From Torymus aiolomorphi (lineage: Eukaryota; Arthropoda; Insecta; Hymenoptera; Torymidae): a stretch of DNA of 64,000 nucleotides. The stretch lies in contig CM070874.1 in the NCBI GenBank assembly GCA_036365515.1, positions 27,281,862 through 27,345,861 on the forward strand. Direction: 5' to 3'. Made by a program: the position numbers and the translations under genes. Positions within the stretch are counted from its first letter, which is position 1; each line of letters begins with the position of its first letter. Of the stretch, positions 22,671 to 34,804 are shown in pieces. Below the pieces are notes generated by a model. It was given only the letters and a program-made list of their open reading frames with translations. It made no database searches and was not told the DNA's origin.

Positions 22671-23705
22671 GGGTCGTTCCTGTACTTTTTTTAAAAAGTG
22701 TGCGCGGGGGGGTCGTCGATTTTTTTTATGAAAGTACATATAAAAAAATAGCTTGTGCAAAATTTCAGCCCCTTATCTCATTCCTAATTCCTGCTGGAAT
22801 TTTTGTAAACCCTGATTTTGACCTGTTTTTAGCCAGTTTTCAAAAAATTCTAAAAGGCTGAAATTTTAACAAAATGAGGTCGGTGAGGTCTCATTTTTTT
22901 TGTCTTTCTTCAAATTTTAAGAAAAAAAATATACTGATATGAACTGATGATTTAGGTTTTATTGGCGATCTGTGATATGGCCATTGCATTTCATCATTTT
23001 TAGATCATCTTCAAACCTCTATATCTCGTAACTGGTTCCACATTTTTGAGCTCACTAGGTCTCATTTTTTTTTGTCTCAACGAAACCTTTCATTTCTTTT
23101 TTTGAGGACCTAAATTGATTGAATAAACTTCAAGATACAGCCTTTTAAGTTGACGTTCTTATCAAAAATCGCGAAAATCAACCGTGTTCATGGTCACAGT
23201 GTCAACCGAATTTGAATTAAAAATCATTAACAAAAGTATTTTTCATTAGAATATGATGTTATCTAACTATACTCTTTTTCTATCATAGGAAAAAGTCAAA
23301 AAATAATTTTTTGTCGAGCATTATAATATCTAATTTTTCGATACCTAAAATAATCAAAAATGGCTCTCTACTGACATGAATTCTACCATCTTATAATTAT
23401 TTTTGACACGTATACGTAACATAGATACAAAGGTGGTTCCTAGAACTTGAAAATTCGTAGTCGCTGATTTTTCTAGGACCACTAGAGCCAAAGTTATAGC
23501 AGTTTTTATAAAAAAATATTTTTCAAGTGGTAAAATTAGAGCTTGTGAAATATAGGAAAAGTTTTATTTACAAGATCAACCCTAAGTTTGGCATAATTGT
23601 CCTAAAAAAAGTGCTGAGGCTGCATATTTTGAAGATCTTAGGCCATGTCTACACTATGCGAGAAGCACGTGCGATCAGCCCAAGCGATGCGAGCAAGCAA
23701 TGCGT
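22671..23705. repeat. left terminal inverted repeat of the 7.3-kb transposon
   Basis: It matches 28910-29955 in reverse complement over about 1 kb, with scattered substitutions and a 17-bp-scale insertion near the right tip (an extra GTCGACGATTTT-like copy). Confidence 0.9.
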
Positions 23706-24275
23706 GTTGGACAAAATATTTAAAATACTTAAAATGATAAATAATATCATTTCACTACGATATTATTGACGATATTATTTATCGCTAAATATAGATCTAC
23801 TAACTGATCTACTACGATTGTTCGGGATTGAAGTATCCAAAGTGCCCGCTAGATGGCAAGCGTCCGATGCGCTCCCACTATGAAAAACATCACCCAGCGG
23901 GCTTAAATAGAGTCCTGCGGCGCCTAGTCGCTACGTGCTTTATGCACATTCCTTTTACCTTACCACTTTCCGTTTTACCTATACAATGCCTTATTGCCTG
24001 TTCACTCGTACGCATAAGCGTTCATACCTTTTTCTGCAATCAACTTTCACTTTCGAGTAGAGTTGGTTGCATAGACTCTTGAAGTCTAATTTTCCCGTTT
24101 ATTTCTTCTCACTGACAAACCCTAATAATATAAACTCACGTTTGCGTTCAACCGTATACAACGATATTATTTATCATTTTAAGTATTTCAAGTACTTTGT
24201 GCAAAACGTATGGCTTGTCGCATGCGCGCACCGGTTGCGCTTCTCGCATACCTAGTATAGACATGGTCTTTAATG
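23637..24275. repeat. nested inverted repeat next to the left TIR
   Basis: GGCCATGTCTACACTATGCG (from about 23641) recurs in reverse near 24272, and AATACTTAAAATGATAAATA (from about 23723) recurs in reverse at about 24162-24198. The block could be a nested MITE or an extension of the TIR. No gene inside. Confidence 0.6.
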
Positions 24276-24312
24276 CAAGTTTTCTATAGTTTTACGTGCG
24301 TTATACGTATAA

Positions 24313-24354
24313 GCTCAGGTTAAATGAAACATACATAGATAGTTTCATTTAACC
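24313..24354. repeat. perfect 15-bp-stem hairpin
   Basis: CAGGTTAAATGAAAC and its complement GTTTCATTTAACCTG flank an 11-base loop, upstream of the first recognisable transposase exon. Confidence 0.85.
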
Positions 24355-24607
24355 TGTGTTGACGTAAGTTAATAGATGACAGACATCCATTTTTCTGTGC
24401 GAGACAGCCGTGAACCCGTCATCCGTTACACGACACACGGCACGGAATGTCCTTAAACAATGAGTACAAGTTACAATAAAAAATGAAATGAATATTTCTA
24501 AGTATAATTGTGAAGGTAGTTGAGCAGAACTATTACCAAGTATATCAGTATTGGTTCGGTTGGGTTTTATAAATTGTACAATTGTGTTTTGTAAGTGTTA
24601 TCTTCTC

Positions 24608-25041
24608 AGGAATTGAAAGAAAATGATGGTGAATTGCATGAGGATGATAAATGTCATTTAGAGCATTACACAAGAAATAAATCTCTTAATCTAATTAGTA
24701 ATCTTAGTAATGAATTAAAGCTGTATTTATCATTTAGGATTAAAAATTTTGATATTAATGTAGAAAATAAATTTATTTGCGACCATCATCTTCATAAATA
24801 TGATACTCGATATACAAGTAGACAAAGGAAGTGTTGCAATTGTTTTAATAATCATTCAAAATCCATTGAGAATAATTTAGTAATGATTAGTGCTGATAAA
24901 TGTGATAAATTTCGTAACATTTGTAATATAAATTTAGATCCAGGTAATAAGTACTGTAAAAACTGTGAGTTCAAAATTACATCAATAATAACAAAAAATG
25001 CAAAAAAAGATGAAAACACTGGGAATGATGGTTTAAGATAA
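24608..25041 (+). CDS. transposase N-terminal exon, zinc-binding region
   Basis: The open frame follows a possible acceptor (CTTCTCAG at 24600-24607). It contains FICDHHLHKYDTRY, RKCCNCFNNHSKS and DPGNKYCKNCEFKI, a Cys/His-rich, probably DNA-binding region that precedes the catalytic part in this transposase family as I recall it. No in-frame ATG lies at the start, so an upstream exon is likely. The frame ends with a stop at 25041; the junction to the next exon (25420) is not resolved and may contain damage. Two direct repeats of about 50 bp (25115 and 25301) lie in the presumed intron. Confidence 0.55.
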
Positions 25042-25419
25042 TGTGTACTTACCGACAAATTTTAGAACATGTATATCTTTTGCAAATAATAATTGAATTA
25101 CTAAAAAAAAAAATTGAGTATAGTATTTATATATACGGAGCGCCTGACAGAGCTGTTTTTTCAAAAATCTACTCAGAATTTATTTAATTAAATAAAAGCC
25201 GCAATGCCGATAAGTAGGGATCTGTAATACTTCGAATTTTGCCAGTATTAAAACGAGCGTATCTCATGGAAATGCTGATAGAATCGCACAAAAAAAAATC
25301 TGAGCATAGTATTTACATACACGGAGCGCCTGACAGAATTGTTTTTCCAAATAAACGTTCGAATGTTTATGAATTAAATAATGAAATTGGGTTGATTTTG
25401 AGGTTCACATCGCCTTAAG

Positions 25420-25898
25420 CGTAAATAATAATGAGCAGCTTTCTTCAAGTAGTCAAGTTTCTTCAAGTAACCAAGTGTGTACATCAGAAAGTTCAGAAGA
25501 TATATTATTGAGCCAAGGATTTCAACGTTTAAATAAAATGCTCGATGGATTTGATGAACCTCCTCTTAAACGAGAGAAACTTAGTGATTATCGCTTGGAA
25601 AATAAAACATACAGTGTTTTAGAATCAATGAATATGAAATTTTGTACAACAGTTAATAAAACATTGAATCTTAATCTGCCAACTCAATGCAATCTTAAAC
25701 AGCTACAAGAGGATAGTATGTCATTTCACAGAATGATTGGAAACATAATTAAGTTTTATAATGAAGAAACTAATTTTGGTAAAAAAATATCGTTATTGAC
25801 ATTACTTCCAAATCATTGGAAATTTGAACAAGCAAAACATTATTTCCAATGTTCACGTTATATGTTTAATAAAGCAAAAGAACTTAAAATTACTGTAG
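25420..25898 (+). CDS. transposase exon with LLPxxW segment
   Basis: Acceptor TTAAG at 25417-25419 and a strong donor GTAAGT at 25899 bound an open frame. It reads a Ser-rich start, LDGFDEPPLKREKLSDY, then SLLTLLPNHWKFEQAKHYF and RYMFNKAKELKITV. The splice phase joins exactly to the next exon at 26844 (V-G-VLGTIKRK). The intron is 945 bp of AT-rich, non-coding sequence. No stops interrupt it. Confidence 0.65.
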
Positions 25899-26843
25899 GT
25901 AAGTTAAAAAATGGGTTGTAATAAATTCTTAATATCTTGATTATAGACATAGTGTAAACATATAGAATCGATAATCCTTTATACATTAGGTTACATATAT
26001 TATATTACACTTGAGAATTATTAATAGAAAATTTTAGTTTAATTTATTAAAACCTATGTAATTTTTGTTCAAGCAACTATAATGATAAAAATCATTAACA
26101 AAAGGGTACCCCTATAAAATATTTAATTTAAAATCCTCATAATTATTTATTTATATTACTCATGTATTATTACTTAAGTATTATTATTTATGTATTACTT
26201 ACGTATTGCTTACGTATTGCTTAAGTATTGTTTACGGATTAAGTAAAATAATACATGAATTGTAATTTAAACATTTAAATGAAATCCGATTTAATTAGAA
26301 AGAATCTATATTTGAGAAATCTCAATGTTCTCTCTGTTTACAAGCTGTAATCTCATATTTTTTTTTATTTTTTAACATTGAGGAACGGGAGAAAAAAATA
26401 ATTTCCAAAAAATGCGATTTTTAGGCCTTACTGGTATAAGGAGGGGAGATAGGTGCCCGGAAAAATCGTAGAAAATTCTTTTTTTAGTATACTTCTATGA
26501 AATCACTGTCATTTTTCGCTTTCATTAATAGTGGCATTTTGCCTATCTTAACATGGGGTACCCTTCGTTATTCATTATTAGATAAAAAATAATAAAGTAA
26601 TTATTGGATTTTAAAAGAACTATTAAAATTAATATAAAAAAAAAAATAAAAAAGTAAATTAATTCTAAACTATTTCTTTTCTTCCAATATAACAAGTCAT
26701 AGTAATTAAAATAGAATAAACATTGAGTTAAATTTTATCGTCTTGATAATCGTTAAATTAAAAAAAATAATATTGTTATTATGATTTTATTTTGTGATTA
26801 AGTATACACTATTTGAAATTAATTTCAAAATATATTTTTCCAG

Positions 26844-27867
26844 GTGTCTTAGGAACTATTAAGCGTAAAGTGTACAGCATTCATTCTAATGAAGTTAGAG
26901 AATCTGTAACTCAGTATTATAGAGATGAAAACAATAGTAGAATATGTAGCGGCATTAAAGATTGCATCAGTGTTAAAAATCCTATTACTAATATCACAGA
27001 GAAGTTACAAAAAAGACTGTTGATGTATAATTTGAAGGATCTATGTAACAATTGGGTGGAAGAAGAATATGAACAGCATTTTAAAGATCAGCGCAAACCA
27101 GGTTTCAGTATATTTGCTTCTTTAAGGCCAAAAGAATGTATTAGTGCTGGAGCACCTGGTACACATACAATTTGTGTATGTCCTATACACCAAAATGTCA
27201 AATTAAAATTGTCTGCCATCAACAAAAATTTAGCCTACCGAGTAATTTTAAATGATTGTGTTTGTTCAACAGATTGGAGCGATTGTATGCTACATCTTTG
27301 TGAAAACTGTCCTGGTAAAGCAGAAATTCTGAAAATATTGGAATCAAGCTCATGCGAAGATGTTTCAGTGATTGAATATCATAATTTGGTAAATAATGCT
27401 GAATCACAATCTAATAATAGAGTCAGTCTTATTATGGTAAAAGAACCTACAAGAAATTTTATTATAAATTTAGCCAATGACTTATGGGAGTTAACAAAGC
27501 ACCATTATGTGACTGAAATGCAAAAATGTTATTTAAAACATTGCAAAACAATTATTACTCCAGATACATGTATTATACTTCAAGATTTTGCTGAAAATTT
27601 CTTATTTGTTTGTCAAGACTCGATCCAAGGATTTTATTTTAATAATACACAAGCAACTGTACACCCGTTTGTAGTGTATTATAAAGAAGACAATAACGAC
27701 AAATTACAAACCTTATCTGTATGTGTTATTAGTGATTGTTTAAAACATGATGCTTGTGCAGTTAACACTTTTCAAGGGCAACTCATTGCACTTCTAAAAC
27801 GAGATTTTCCGTTTATTGAGAATGTACATTATATGTCAGATGGAGCACCTACCCAATACAAAAACAA
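26844..27867 (+). CDS. transposase catalytic exon
   Basis: From acceptor TTTTTCCAG to donor GTAAGAG, 342 codons are open. Segments recognisable from a widespread invertebrate transposase family are: FSIFASLRPKECISAGAPG, HTICVCPIHQNVKLKL, LCENCPGK, ILQDFAENFLFV, GFYFNNTQATVHPFVVYY, VISDCLKHDACAV and VHYMSDGAPTQYKNK. The Asp residues in LQDFAEN and MSDGA are plausible catalytic (DDE-type) positions; that is inference. The next exon starts at 28293 and joins in phase. The family name is uncertain. Confidence 0.65.
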
Positions 27868-28292
27868 GTAAGAGTACTTTTATTGTAGTATATTAATACG
27901 TATTATATGAACAAAATAGACACCTTTAGATTTTTGTTCATTAAATGACCTGAAAAAATTTAATTTTAATTATTAAGAATATGTCAAAGTAATATTCTGA
28001 AAGTATATTTAATTTGTGTGAAAAACTATTTTGAGACCCAGAACATCAAAATCCATAAAGATCCTGGACCTGCAGGTTACACCCGAGTTAAAATTTTACA
28101 TTATGAGGAAAACAGCTTTAAAGATAAAATTACTAAAACAGTTCTTTATTTTTTCTGTATATCAAATTTAATAAAAGCAACAACTTCTACGATGCAAGTT
28201 CAAATAATTTGTATTATTATGTACACAATATTAAACAGATTTATTTTATTTTTTATAATTTTTACCTTCAAGATAGTATTTATTTACTGTAG

Positions 28293-28505
28293 GAACAATT
28301 TCATTAATATCTGCCATCATGAGGAGGATTTTGGCTTAAAAGTTAAGTCGCACAACTTTTTTTCTACTAGCCATGGGAAAAGTCCGTGTGATGGATGTGG
28401 AGCAGTGGTTAAACGCAGGGCATCCTTACAAAGAACATCAGAAAAACCAATTTTAAATCCAAAAGACATGTATGATTACGTTAGTGAAAATATTGATGGA
28501 ATAAG
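28293..28505 (+). CDS. transposase exon, conserved HHEEDFG segment
   Basis: Acceptor TTTACTGTAG at 28283-28292 and donor GTAAAA at 28506. The reading frame joins NK from the previous exon to NNFINICHHEEDFGLKV, then reads FFSTSHGKSPCDGCGAVVKR and PILNPKDMYDYV. In this family that block follows SDGA..QYKN directly, so the predicted splice restores the expected order. No stops. Confidence 0.65.
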
Positions 28506-28607
28506 GTAAAAATAATATAATTTAGATTTTTTGACTATATTATTTGATTATGTATTTGAATAATAAATCATTATGTGTTATAAAAATATAGAATATTTGG
28601 TTTTTAG

Positions 28608-28791
28608 ATCTATTTGGGTGAGTCAAGAAACAATTGACAAAAGGCGTAAAGTACTAGAATGCCGTTTTAAATTGACCCGAACTATACAGAATACAAGAAA
28701 ATATCACTGCTTTATACCCACTGATGATTCAACATTAAAAGCAAAACTTACTTCGTTTGATAATGATTATAAAATAGTTAAAATAAAATGA
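28608..28791 (+). CDS. transposase last exon
   Basis: Acceptor TTTTTAG at 28601-28607 joins in phase (AG+A gives Arg) and the frame reads SIWVSQETIDKRRKVLECRF, TRTIQNTRKYHCFIPTDD and ends with TGA at 28789-28791. It supplies the C-terminus of the transposase. Only about 120 bp separate it from the right terminal inverted repeat. Confidence 0.6.
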
Positions 28792-28909
28792 ATATTATAA
28801 AAAAAATTTTACTTAAATTCTTATTATCAACTTTAATTATCTATAAAGTCTGCATAGGTAATTTAATCAACCTAAAGCCATTACTATCGCTTGCTCGCGT
28901 CGCATGCAC

Positions 28910-29955
28910 GCATGGCTTGCTCGCATCGCTTGGGCTGATCGCACGTGCTTCTCGCATAGTGTAGGCACGGCCTAAGATCTTCAAAATATGCAGCCTCAGC
29001 ACTTTTTTTTAGGACAATTATGCCAAACATATGGTTGATCTTGTAAATAAAACTTTTCCTATATTTCACAAGCTCTAATTTTACCACTTGAAAAATATTT
29101 TTTTATAAAAACGGCTATAACTTTGGCTCTAGTGGTTCTAGAAAAATCAGCGACTACGGATTTTCAAGGTCTAGGAACCACCTTTGTATCTATGTTACGT
29201 ATACGTGTCAGAAATAATTATAAGATGGTAGAATTCATGTCAGTAGAGAGCCATTTTTGATTATTTTAGGTATCGAAAAATTAGATATTATAATGCTCGA
29301 CAAAAAATTATTTTTTGACTTTTTCCTATGATAGGAAAAGAGTATAGTTAGATAATATCGTATTCTAATGAAAAATACTTTTGTTAATGATTTTTCATTA
29401 AAATTCGGTTGACATTATGACCATGAACACGGTTGATTTTCGCGATTTTTGATAAAAACGTCAAATTCAAAAGGCTGTATCTTGAAGTCTATTCAATCAA
29501 TTTAGGTCCTCAAAAAAAGAAATTAAAGATCTCGTTGAGACAAAAAAAAATGAGACCTAGTGAGCTTAAAAATGTGGAACCAGTTACGAGATATAGAGGT
29601 TTAAAGATGATCTAAAAATGATGAAATGCAATGGCCATATCACAGATCGCCAATAAAACCTAAATCATCATTTCATATCAGTGTATTTTTTTTCTTAAAA
29701 TTTGAAGAAAGAAAAAAAATGAGACCTCACCGACCTCATTTTGTTAAAATTTCAGCCTTTTAGAATTTTTTGAAAACTGGCTAAAAACAGGTCAAAATCA
29801 GGGTTTAAAAAAATTCCAGCAGGAATTAGGAATGAGATAAGGGGCTGAAATTTTGCACAAGCTATTTTTTTTATATGTACTTTCATAAAAAAAATCGTCG
29901 ACAAAATCGACGACCCCCCCGCGCACACTTTTTAAAAAAAGTACAGGAAGGACCC
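28910..29955. repeat. right terminal inverted repeat of the 7.3-kb transposon
   Basis: Reverse complement of 22671-23705, ending AGGAAGGACCC against a TA microsatellite. Confidence 0.9.
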
Positions 29956-29995
<40 letters not shown>

Positions 29996-30157
29996 ATTAT
30001 GCAGCCCGGGCTTCATAATATTTCTAAATATAGGGGTTTATGCGGCCCGACCCAGAATCTATAATCCCAGGGTCCATTATTTCTTTAGTCACTTGCCATA
30101 GGGAACTCTGGGCTGTAAGTACTAATATACAGTCTTGGGCTACATAAACCCCGATAA
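29996..30157 (+). repeat. core-motif cassette D
   Basis: Motif GGGGTTTATGCGGCCC (30033-30048) and a weaker TTATGCAGCCCGGG upstream, core at 30076-30091 preceded by ATAATCCCAGGGTCC, then AACTCTG and the antisense GGGCTACATAAACCCC (30137-30152). It is nearly identical to cassette G in reverse. Confidence 0.85.
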
Positions 30158-30300
<143 letters not shown>

Positions 30301-30541
30301 AGGCGTTATTTCTGGGATTATACAGTGTTCTATAATTTATCCATTCAGAGTTGCTATATACAAACTGTTATAAACAACTAAATGTTTTATTGCTATAAAC
30401 AACAAGTGACTAAAGAAATAATGGACCCTAGGGTTATAGACTCTAGCACGGGCTCGGAAATAACGAAAATTTACCTTTTTCTTTTCCGGGACGTCCCGGA
30501 AATAACCGTTATATAAATTTTTTCGTCCCAGAAATAACGCT

Positions 30542-30545
<4 letters not shown>
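30301..30545 (-). repeat. core-motif cassette E
   Basis: On the minus strand, motif copies complementary to TCCCAGAAATAACGC (30526-30540), TCCCGGAAATAAC (30494) and CTCGGAAATAACG (30453) precede the core (30422-30407). The antisense copy GGCGTTATTTCTGGGA at 30302-30317 is an exact 15-base complement. Confidence 0.85.

Positions 30546-30580
<35 letters not shown>
30546..30580. repeat. TA microsatellite
   Basis: Separates cassettes E and F. Confidence 0.95.
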
Positions 30581-30887
<307 letters not shown>

Positions 30888-31117
30888 CACTTATCCGGGT
30901 TTATGTAGCCCAAGACTGTATATTAGTACCTACAGCTCGGAGTTCCCTATGGCAAGTGACTAAAGAAATAATGGACCCTGGGGTTATAGACTCTAGGTCG
31001 GGCCGCATAAACCCCTATATTTAGAAATATTATGAAGCCCGGGCTGAATAATCGAAATCGGGCTCAATAAACCCCTATATATAAAAAACGGGCTTTATAA
31101 GCCCCTTTCGAGAAATG
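30888..31117 (-). repeat. core-motif cassette G
   Basis: Opposite-strand copy CCGGGTTTATGTAGCCC (30895-30911), core at 30957-30972, and motif copies GGGCCGCATAAACCCC (31000-31015) and related CGGGCTCAATAAACCCC (about 31060). Near-identical to cassette D in reverse orientation. Confidence 0.85.
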
Positions 31118-31126
31118 TATATATAT

Positions 31127-31357
31127 ACCTGTAAAATAAAACCGGTGTTTTGAATGCGCGACGCCATTTTAGCAGGAAACTATAGCAAAATCCCATATGT
31201 AAGACGAAGACAGACGATCGCGTGACTAAAGAAATAAAATCCCTATATATATTGACTTTTTGAATGCCGCATTCAAAACGTCAGTTGATTGCATTTTTAA
31301 CATGGGAACATATAGAATCTATAGAAAGTTGCGCATTCAAAACACCAGATTTTCATA

Positions 31358-31360
<3 letters not shown>
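31127..31360 (-). repeat. core-motif cassette H
   Basis: ACCGGTGTTTTGAATGCGC (31141-31159) pairs exactly over 16 bases with GCGCATTCAAAACACC (31331-31346); a further copy GCCGCATTCAAAACG lies at 31266. The core TGACTAAAGAAATAAA is at 31223-31238. A TA tract (31361-31402) follows. Confidence 0.85.
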
Positions 31361-31405
<45 letters not shown>

Positions 31406-31407
31406 TA

Positions 31408-31680
31408 CTAGGGGGCTTCGCCCCCTACTTGCTCCGCTCGCCAACCCCCATTTTTCGAGATAAATATTAATAATAATGAATAAGGAGAATCCTCTACTAA
31501 ATAATATCATGAAAAATTTAATTTTTCTTTTAAATTTTCTATAATGTTTTTTAAAAAAATTATTCTTAACATTAATTTTTAAAATAGTAAGTATATGTAT
31601 ATTTAACAAAATAATGCATAATATATATGTAGTTCATTACTTCGGCTCTGATTTTATTTATTATTTATTGATTATATCCT
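31408..31680 (-). mobile_element. Helitron 3' end (copy a)
   Basis: On the minus strand the element ends with a hairpin (GGGGGCGAAGCCCCC, 31425-31411) directly followed by CTAG and then TA repeat. This is the canonical Helitron 3' terminus (hairpin plus CTRR, insertion between A and T). The element extends to the right into AT-rich non-coding sequence; its other end is not visible. Confidence 0.7.
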
Positions 31681-31884
31681 AATTTTTCAGCAAAAGCAAC
31701 TAATATTTCAATTCTTGTCCGCCATTTTGAATTTTCAAAATCTAAGTTCAGATTCATAATCAGCGAATCCAGAGACCCCTATATACAATTTTCAGCAAAA
31801 TCCAGTAATATTTCAATTTTCGGCCGCCATTTTGTATTTACAAAATCTGAGTTCAGATTCCTAATCAGCGATTCCGGTAACACT
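31681..31884. repeat. satellite units flanking the Gypsy insertion, left
   Basis: About two units containing TCAGCAAAATCCAGTAATAT, GGCCGCCATTTTG and CAAAATCTGAGTTCAGATTC. The same units continue at 41296-41700, so the retrotransposon sits inside one tandem array. Confidence 0.8.
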
Positions 31885-33831
31885 TGTAACGGGGATATGT
31901 CCCCGCACATACGCGACCACACACAAACGCACAAATACATACACACGCACTCACGCACACAGGTAATCAGCGCGAGCAGCCGAAGCGAGAGACAAGGCGG
32001 CAGGAGCCGCGCACGAGCGGCACGTGTCCGAATAGGGAAATCGTGAGTACAGGTAAGAGAGAGAGAAAGAGAGACAACAGGAGCGAGAGAGAGAAAAGAC
32101 GACGCTACCGAGAGGAGAGGGAAGAGTTCGGTAGAGGAGTCGTGATAGAGCCTTCGGGCTAATCAGTAGAGTGTTGGTCACGCCTCGATACGAAGGGCAA
32201 GGAGCGAAGGAGAGCGGAGAAGGGACCGGGGGACGCCACGAGACCCGGGCCACGTCAAAAAGGCCACGGACTCGAGGAACCGCGCTGAGGCGCAAGCCCT
32301 GGCCTCCACCGCCACAGTGTCCAACATGTCCGAGCTTCAACTTCGAGCATCGCCGTCGTCGACGCCGCTACCCGTCGACAACAGCCCAAAACACCGCGGC
32401 CGAGCTCAACGGGCGACGAGTGGAACTCCAAGCGAGAGCGGACGGAGCGGACGAACTACAGCCCGATCGGCCAGCGTACGACGCGACGCGACCCAACGGC
32501 GTCACTCGCCAACGTAAGTGCACGTTGTCATTGCGCTGACTGAAGGTGGGTCGGTCGGCTCTCAAGACCGGCTCATCGACGGGGCGACCGTTCTCTCTCT
32601 CTCTCACGGCGCGATCTTAGAACCGCGATCGACTCGTAGCGCAATTTGGAGCGCTTCGCCGACGCACCTCGTCTCTAGCGGACCGCTGCACACTGGGGCC
32701 GAAAGGTTCAAAACCACATAGAGGTCATAATTCTCAACCGAATTTGAAAATTCAAAAACAGGAACTTTTGTGACAAAATACCAAAGGCCGCTACGAAGCC
32801 TAATTTTGAAAATATGAACCTATAAACCTAATTTATAACCTATAACCCCAAAATTTACACTTGTGATTCCCAAAAATGCTATAAAACTTCAATTTATAAG
32901 TCCTTGACACATGCTCTCTTAACCTTGATTCATAAAATTGGTCTACAGATTAAGTCTTGGGCCATTCTGTCAGAAATAGTGTATATTTTTAGGATATACA
33001 TTGTATGTGGTTTAAATAACATTTTTCTCTTTTTTATAGCTGATTTTGGCCTCAGAAGCCACTAGGTGTAAGACCCCCTTAAGACTTATGAGGTTAGGGC
33101 TTATAGGTTTAGAGTTTATGAGTGCATGGCTTACTGGATCAAAGGTCAAGAGTTCACGAGTAAAGGGCTTACAAATTAAAGGTTTATCGTATTTTTGGGA
33201 TTTGCAGATCAAAAATTGAATTGATTGGTTGATGTGATAGGATTATATGACTCCTTAGATTTATAGGTTAATTTTTTGGAAAATCAGGCTTCGTAGGGCT
33301 CTTCGATATTTGATAACGAATGTTCCTAAGCAAAAATTTTGAGATTCCGTTGAGAATTGCGAGAATCTAGGTGGTTTTGAACCAAAAAATCCGTATGGCC
33401 CCAGTGTGCGCTGACTCGCACACGTCGACCGCGATCATCACGCGCGCTTGTTACCGCGGCACACGCGATGCGGCGAATGTTCCAAAGGTCCTGCGGACCA
33501 ATGTATAGTTAAGAAGCGAGCAATAAATACTTTTCACCCAATGCGCTTGCCTTATCATTTGTGTATGCGCGAGTCCCTATAATCCCTACCGCTTGCATGT
33601 GTTCATTGCCATTTCACAGACCTCCTACAAAGTCAGCAGCTGTCACCCAGGTAAGAATCGAGCAGCAGCGAACGCACGCTCAACGCTGAGCAGTCTGGCG
33701 AACGTCCACGCGCGAATTCCTCGAGCGAACTCCCGCAATTTGTAAACGCGGAAATCGGGCGGACAGCGTTCCGACCTGGGGGATACGCATAAATAGTAGA
33801 TTCACCCACCCCGTCGGATTACCACGTCACA
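31885..33831 (+). repeat. Gypsy 5' LTR with a 721-bp insertion
   Basis: It matches the 3' LTR throughout except for the insertion at 32689-33409 and scattered substitutions; without the insertion and its duplication it is about 1,221 bp. A possible primer binding site (TGGCGTTGAAC) starts at 33833, just after the LTR end. Confidence 0.9.
32689..33409. mobile_element. non-autonomous DNA element, Transib-like
   Basis: The termini CACACTGGGGCC and GGCCCCAGTGTG, with further subterminal pairing (GGTTCAAAACCAC / GTGGTTTTGAACC), are flanked by the 5-bp duplication CGCTG (32684-32688 and 33410-33414). The empty site is preserved in the 3' LTR. A 5-bp GC-rich duplication and CAC-starting ends resemble Transib elements; no transposase is present. 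Confidence 0.75.
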
Positions 33832-34804
33832 ATGGCGTTGAACTAAACGGATAACTAATAGCTGTAAATTAGATATTTAAAATAAAATCACCCCCCCAAA
33901 AAAAAAAAAAAACCAAAATAAGGCAAGTGAGCGAGCGTAGTTTTAAGCGAAATAAAACCACGATTGATAGCGTTAGACAAAGAAATAGAATATAGTAATA
34001 AAATTAAACAAATTACACTAGCTACAATGCACCTGTAAGGTTAACGTGATTTAATAAAGTATTAAACAAACTAACGCTATGAATCGCGAAAATAAGTAGA
34101 ATTATATGTATATATAACGAATCAATTGCGAAAATCATTATAATTAAGCGAAAATCACTAGAATTAAATTAATTAGAATTAAGTGCAAAAGCCAAATATA
34201 ATAAATAGCACAAAATGCGATATTACATGTAATAAAATTAAAAGTAGCAAAATCGAGAATATTCCAGAAAACGGAAAATAAAGTGTACAAAGTGTACTTA
34301 GCTCTCGCACAGAAGCAAGCGCAAAATCAAAACAAGCGCTAAGCCGAACAAACAAACAAAGGATTAGACACGATAGAGAGAAAGGTAGCGAAATATTCGC
34401 AATCAAGAATTATACGTAGAATAAAACTTTTATCAAAATTTTACATTGTAATATTTTCCATATTAGATCGAAGGGGAAATTAAGAAAAAAGTATAAAGCT
34501 GAATATTAGAGAAGTACTTGAAACATGAGGGATAACGTGAGAGCATAACTGGCATTTTTTTTAAGAGGCCTTATCAAAGTCCAGAAATTTTTTTTAAAAA
34601 ATAAGCCCAATTACGTACCGAAGCGCAAGCGTAAATAAATTTAACAATTAAGTAATTTAATAATTAAGGAATAAATAAAACAATTAGCCAATTTAAGAAT
34701 TAACTGAAACAAACAACAGCGGTAAAATTATAGACAACACCGCAAAAAACTAAGGTAAATCAAACACCGCGAATAAAAGCAAATAGATAAACGCGTATAA
34801 GAAA
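33832..34804 (+). other. Gypsy leader region
   Basis: AT-rich non-coding leader between the 5' LTR and gag, with an A-run at about 33899-33912. I see no further gene in it. Confidence 0.6.

Larger units (their letters stand above)
22671..29955 (+). mobile_element. 7.3-kb DNA transposon with about 1-kb terminal inverted repeats
   Basis: The element starts GGGTCGTTCCTGTACTTTTT and ends AAAAGTACAGGAAGGACCC. The terminal inverted repeats run 22671-23705 and 28910-29955. Both flanks are TA microsatellite, so the target duplication cannot be read; an ATAT- or TATA-type 4-bp duplication is possible. Between the repeats lies one spliced transposase-like gene. I cannot assign the superfamily with confidence: Sola-type elements are one candidate because they make 4-bp duplications. 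Confidence 0.8.

Noticed and set aside
31951..32721. Frames of 60-130 codons in the Gypsy LTRs, repeated at 40157-40976
   Set aside because: GC-rich LTR sequence; frames overlap on both strands, lack motifs and are not conserved in reading frame between the two LTRs.
33061..33085. ACCCCCTTAA resembling the end of a TTAA MITE inside the 721-bp element
   Set aside because: No matching TTAAGGGGG partner end was found in the element; probably chance.
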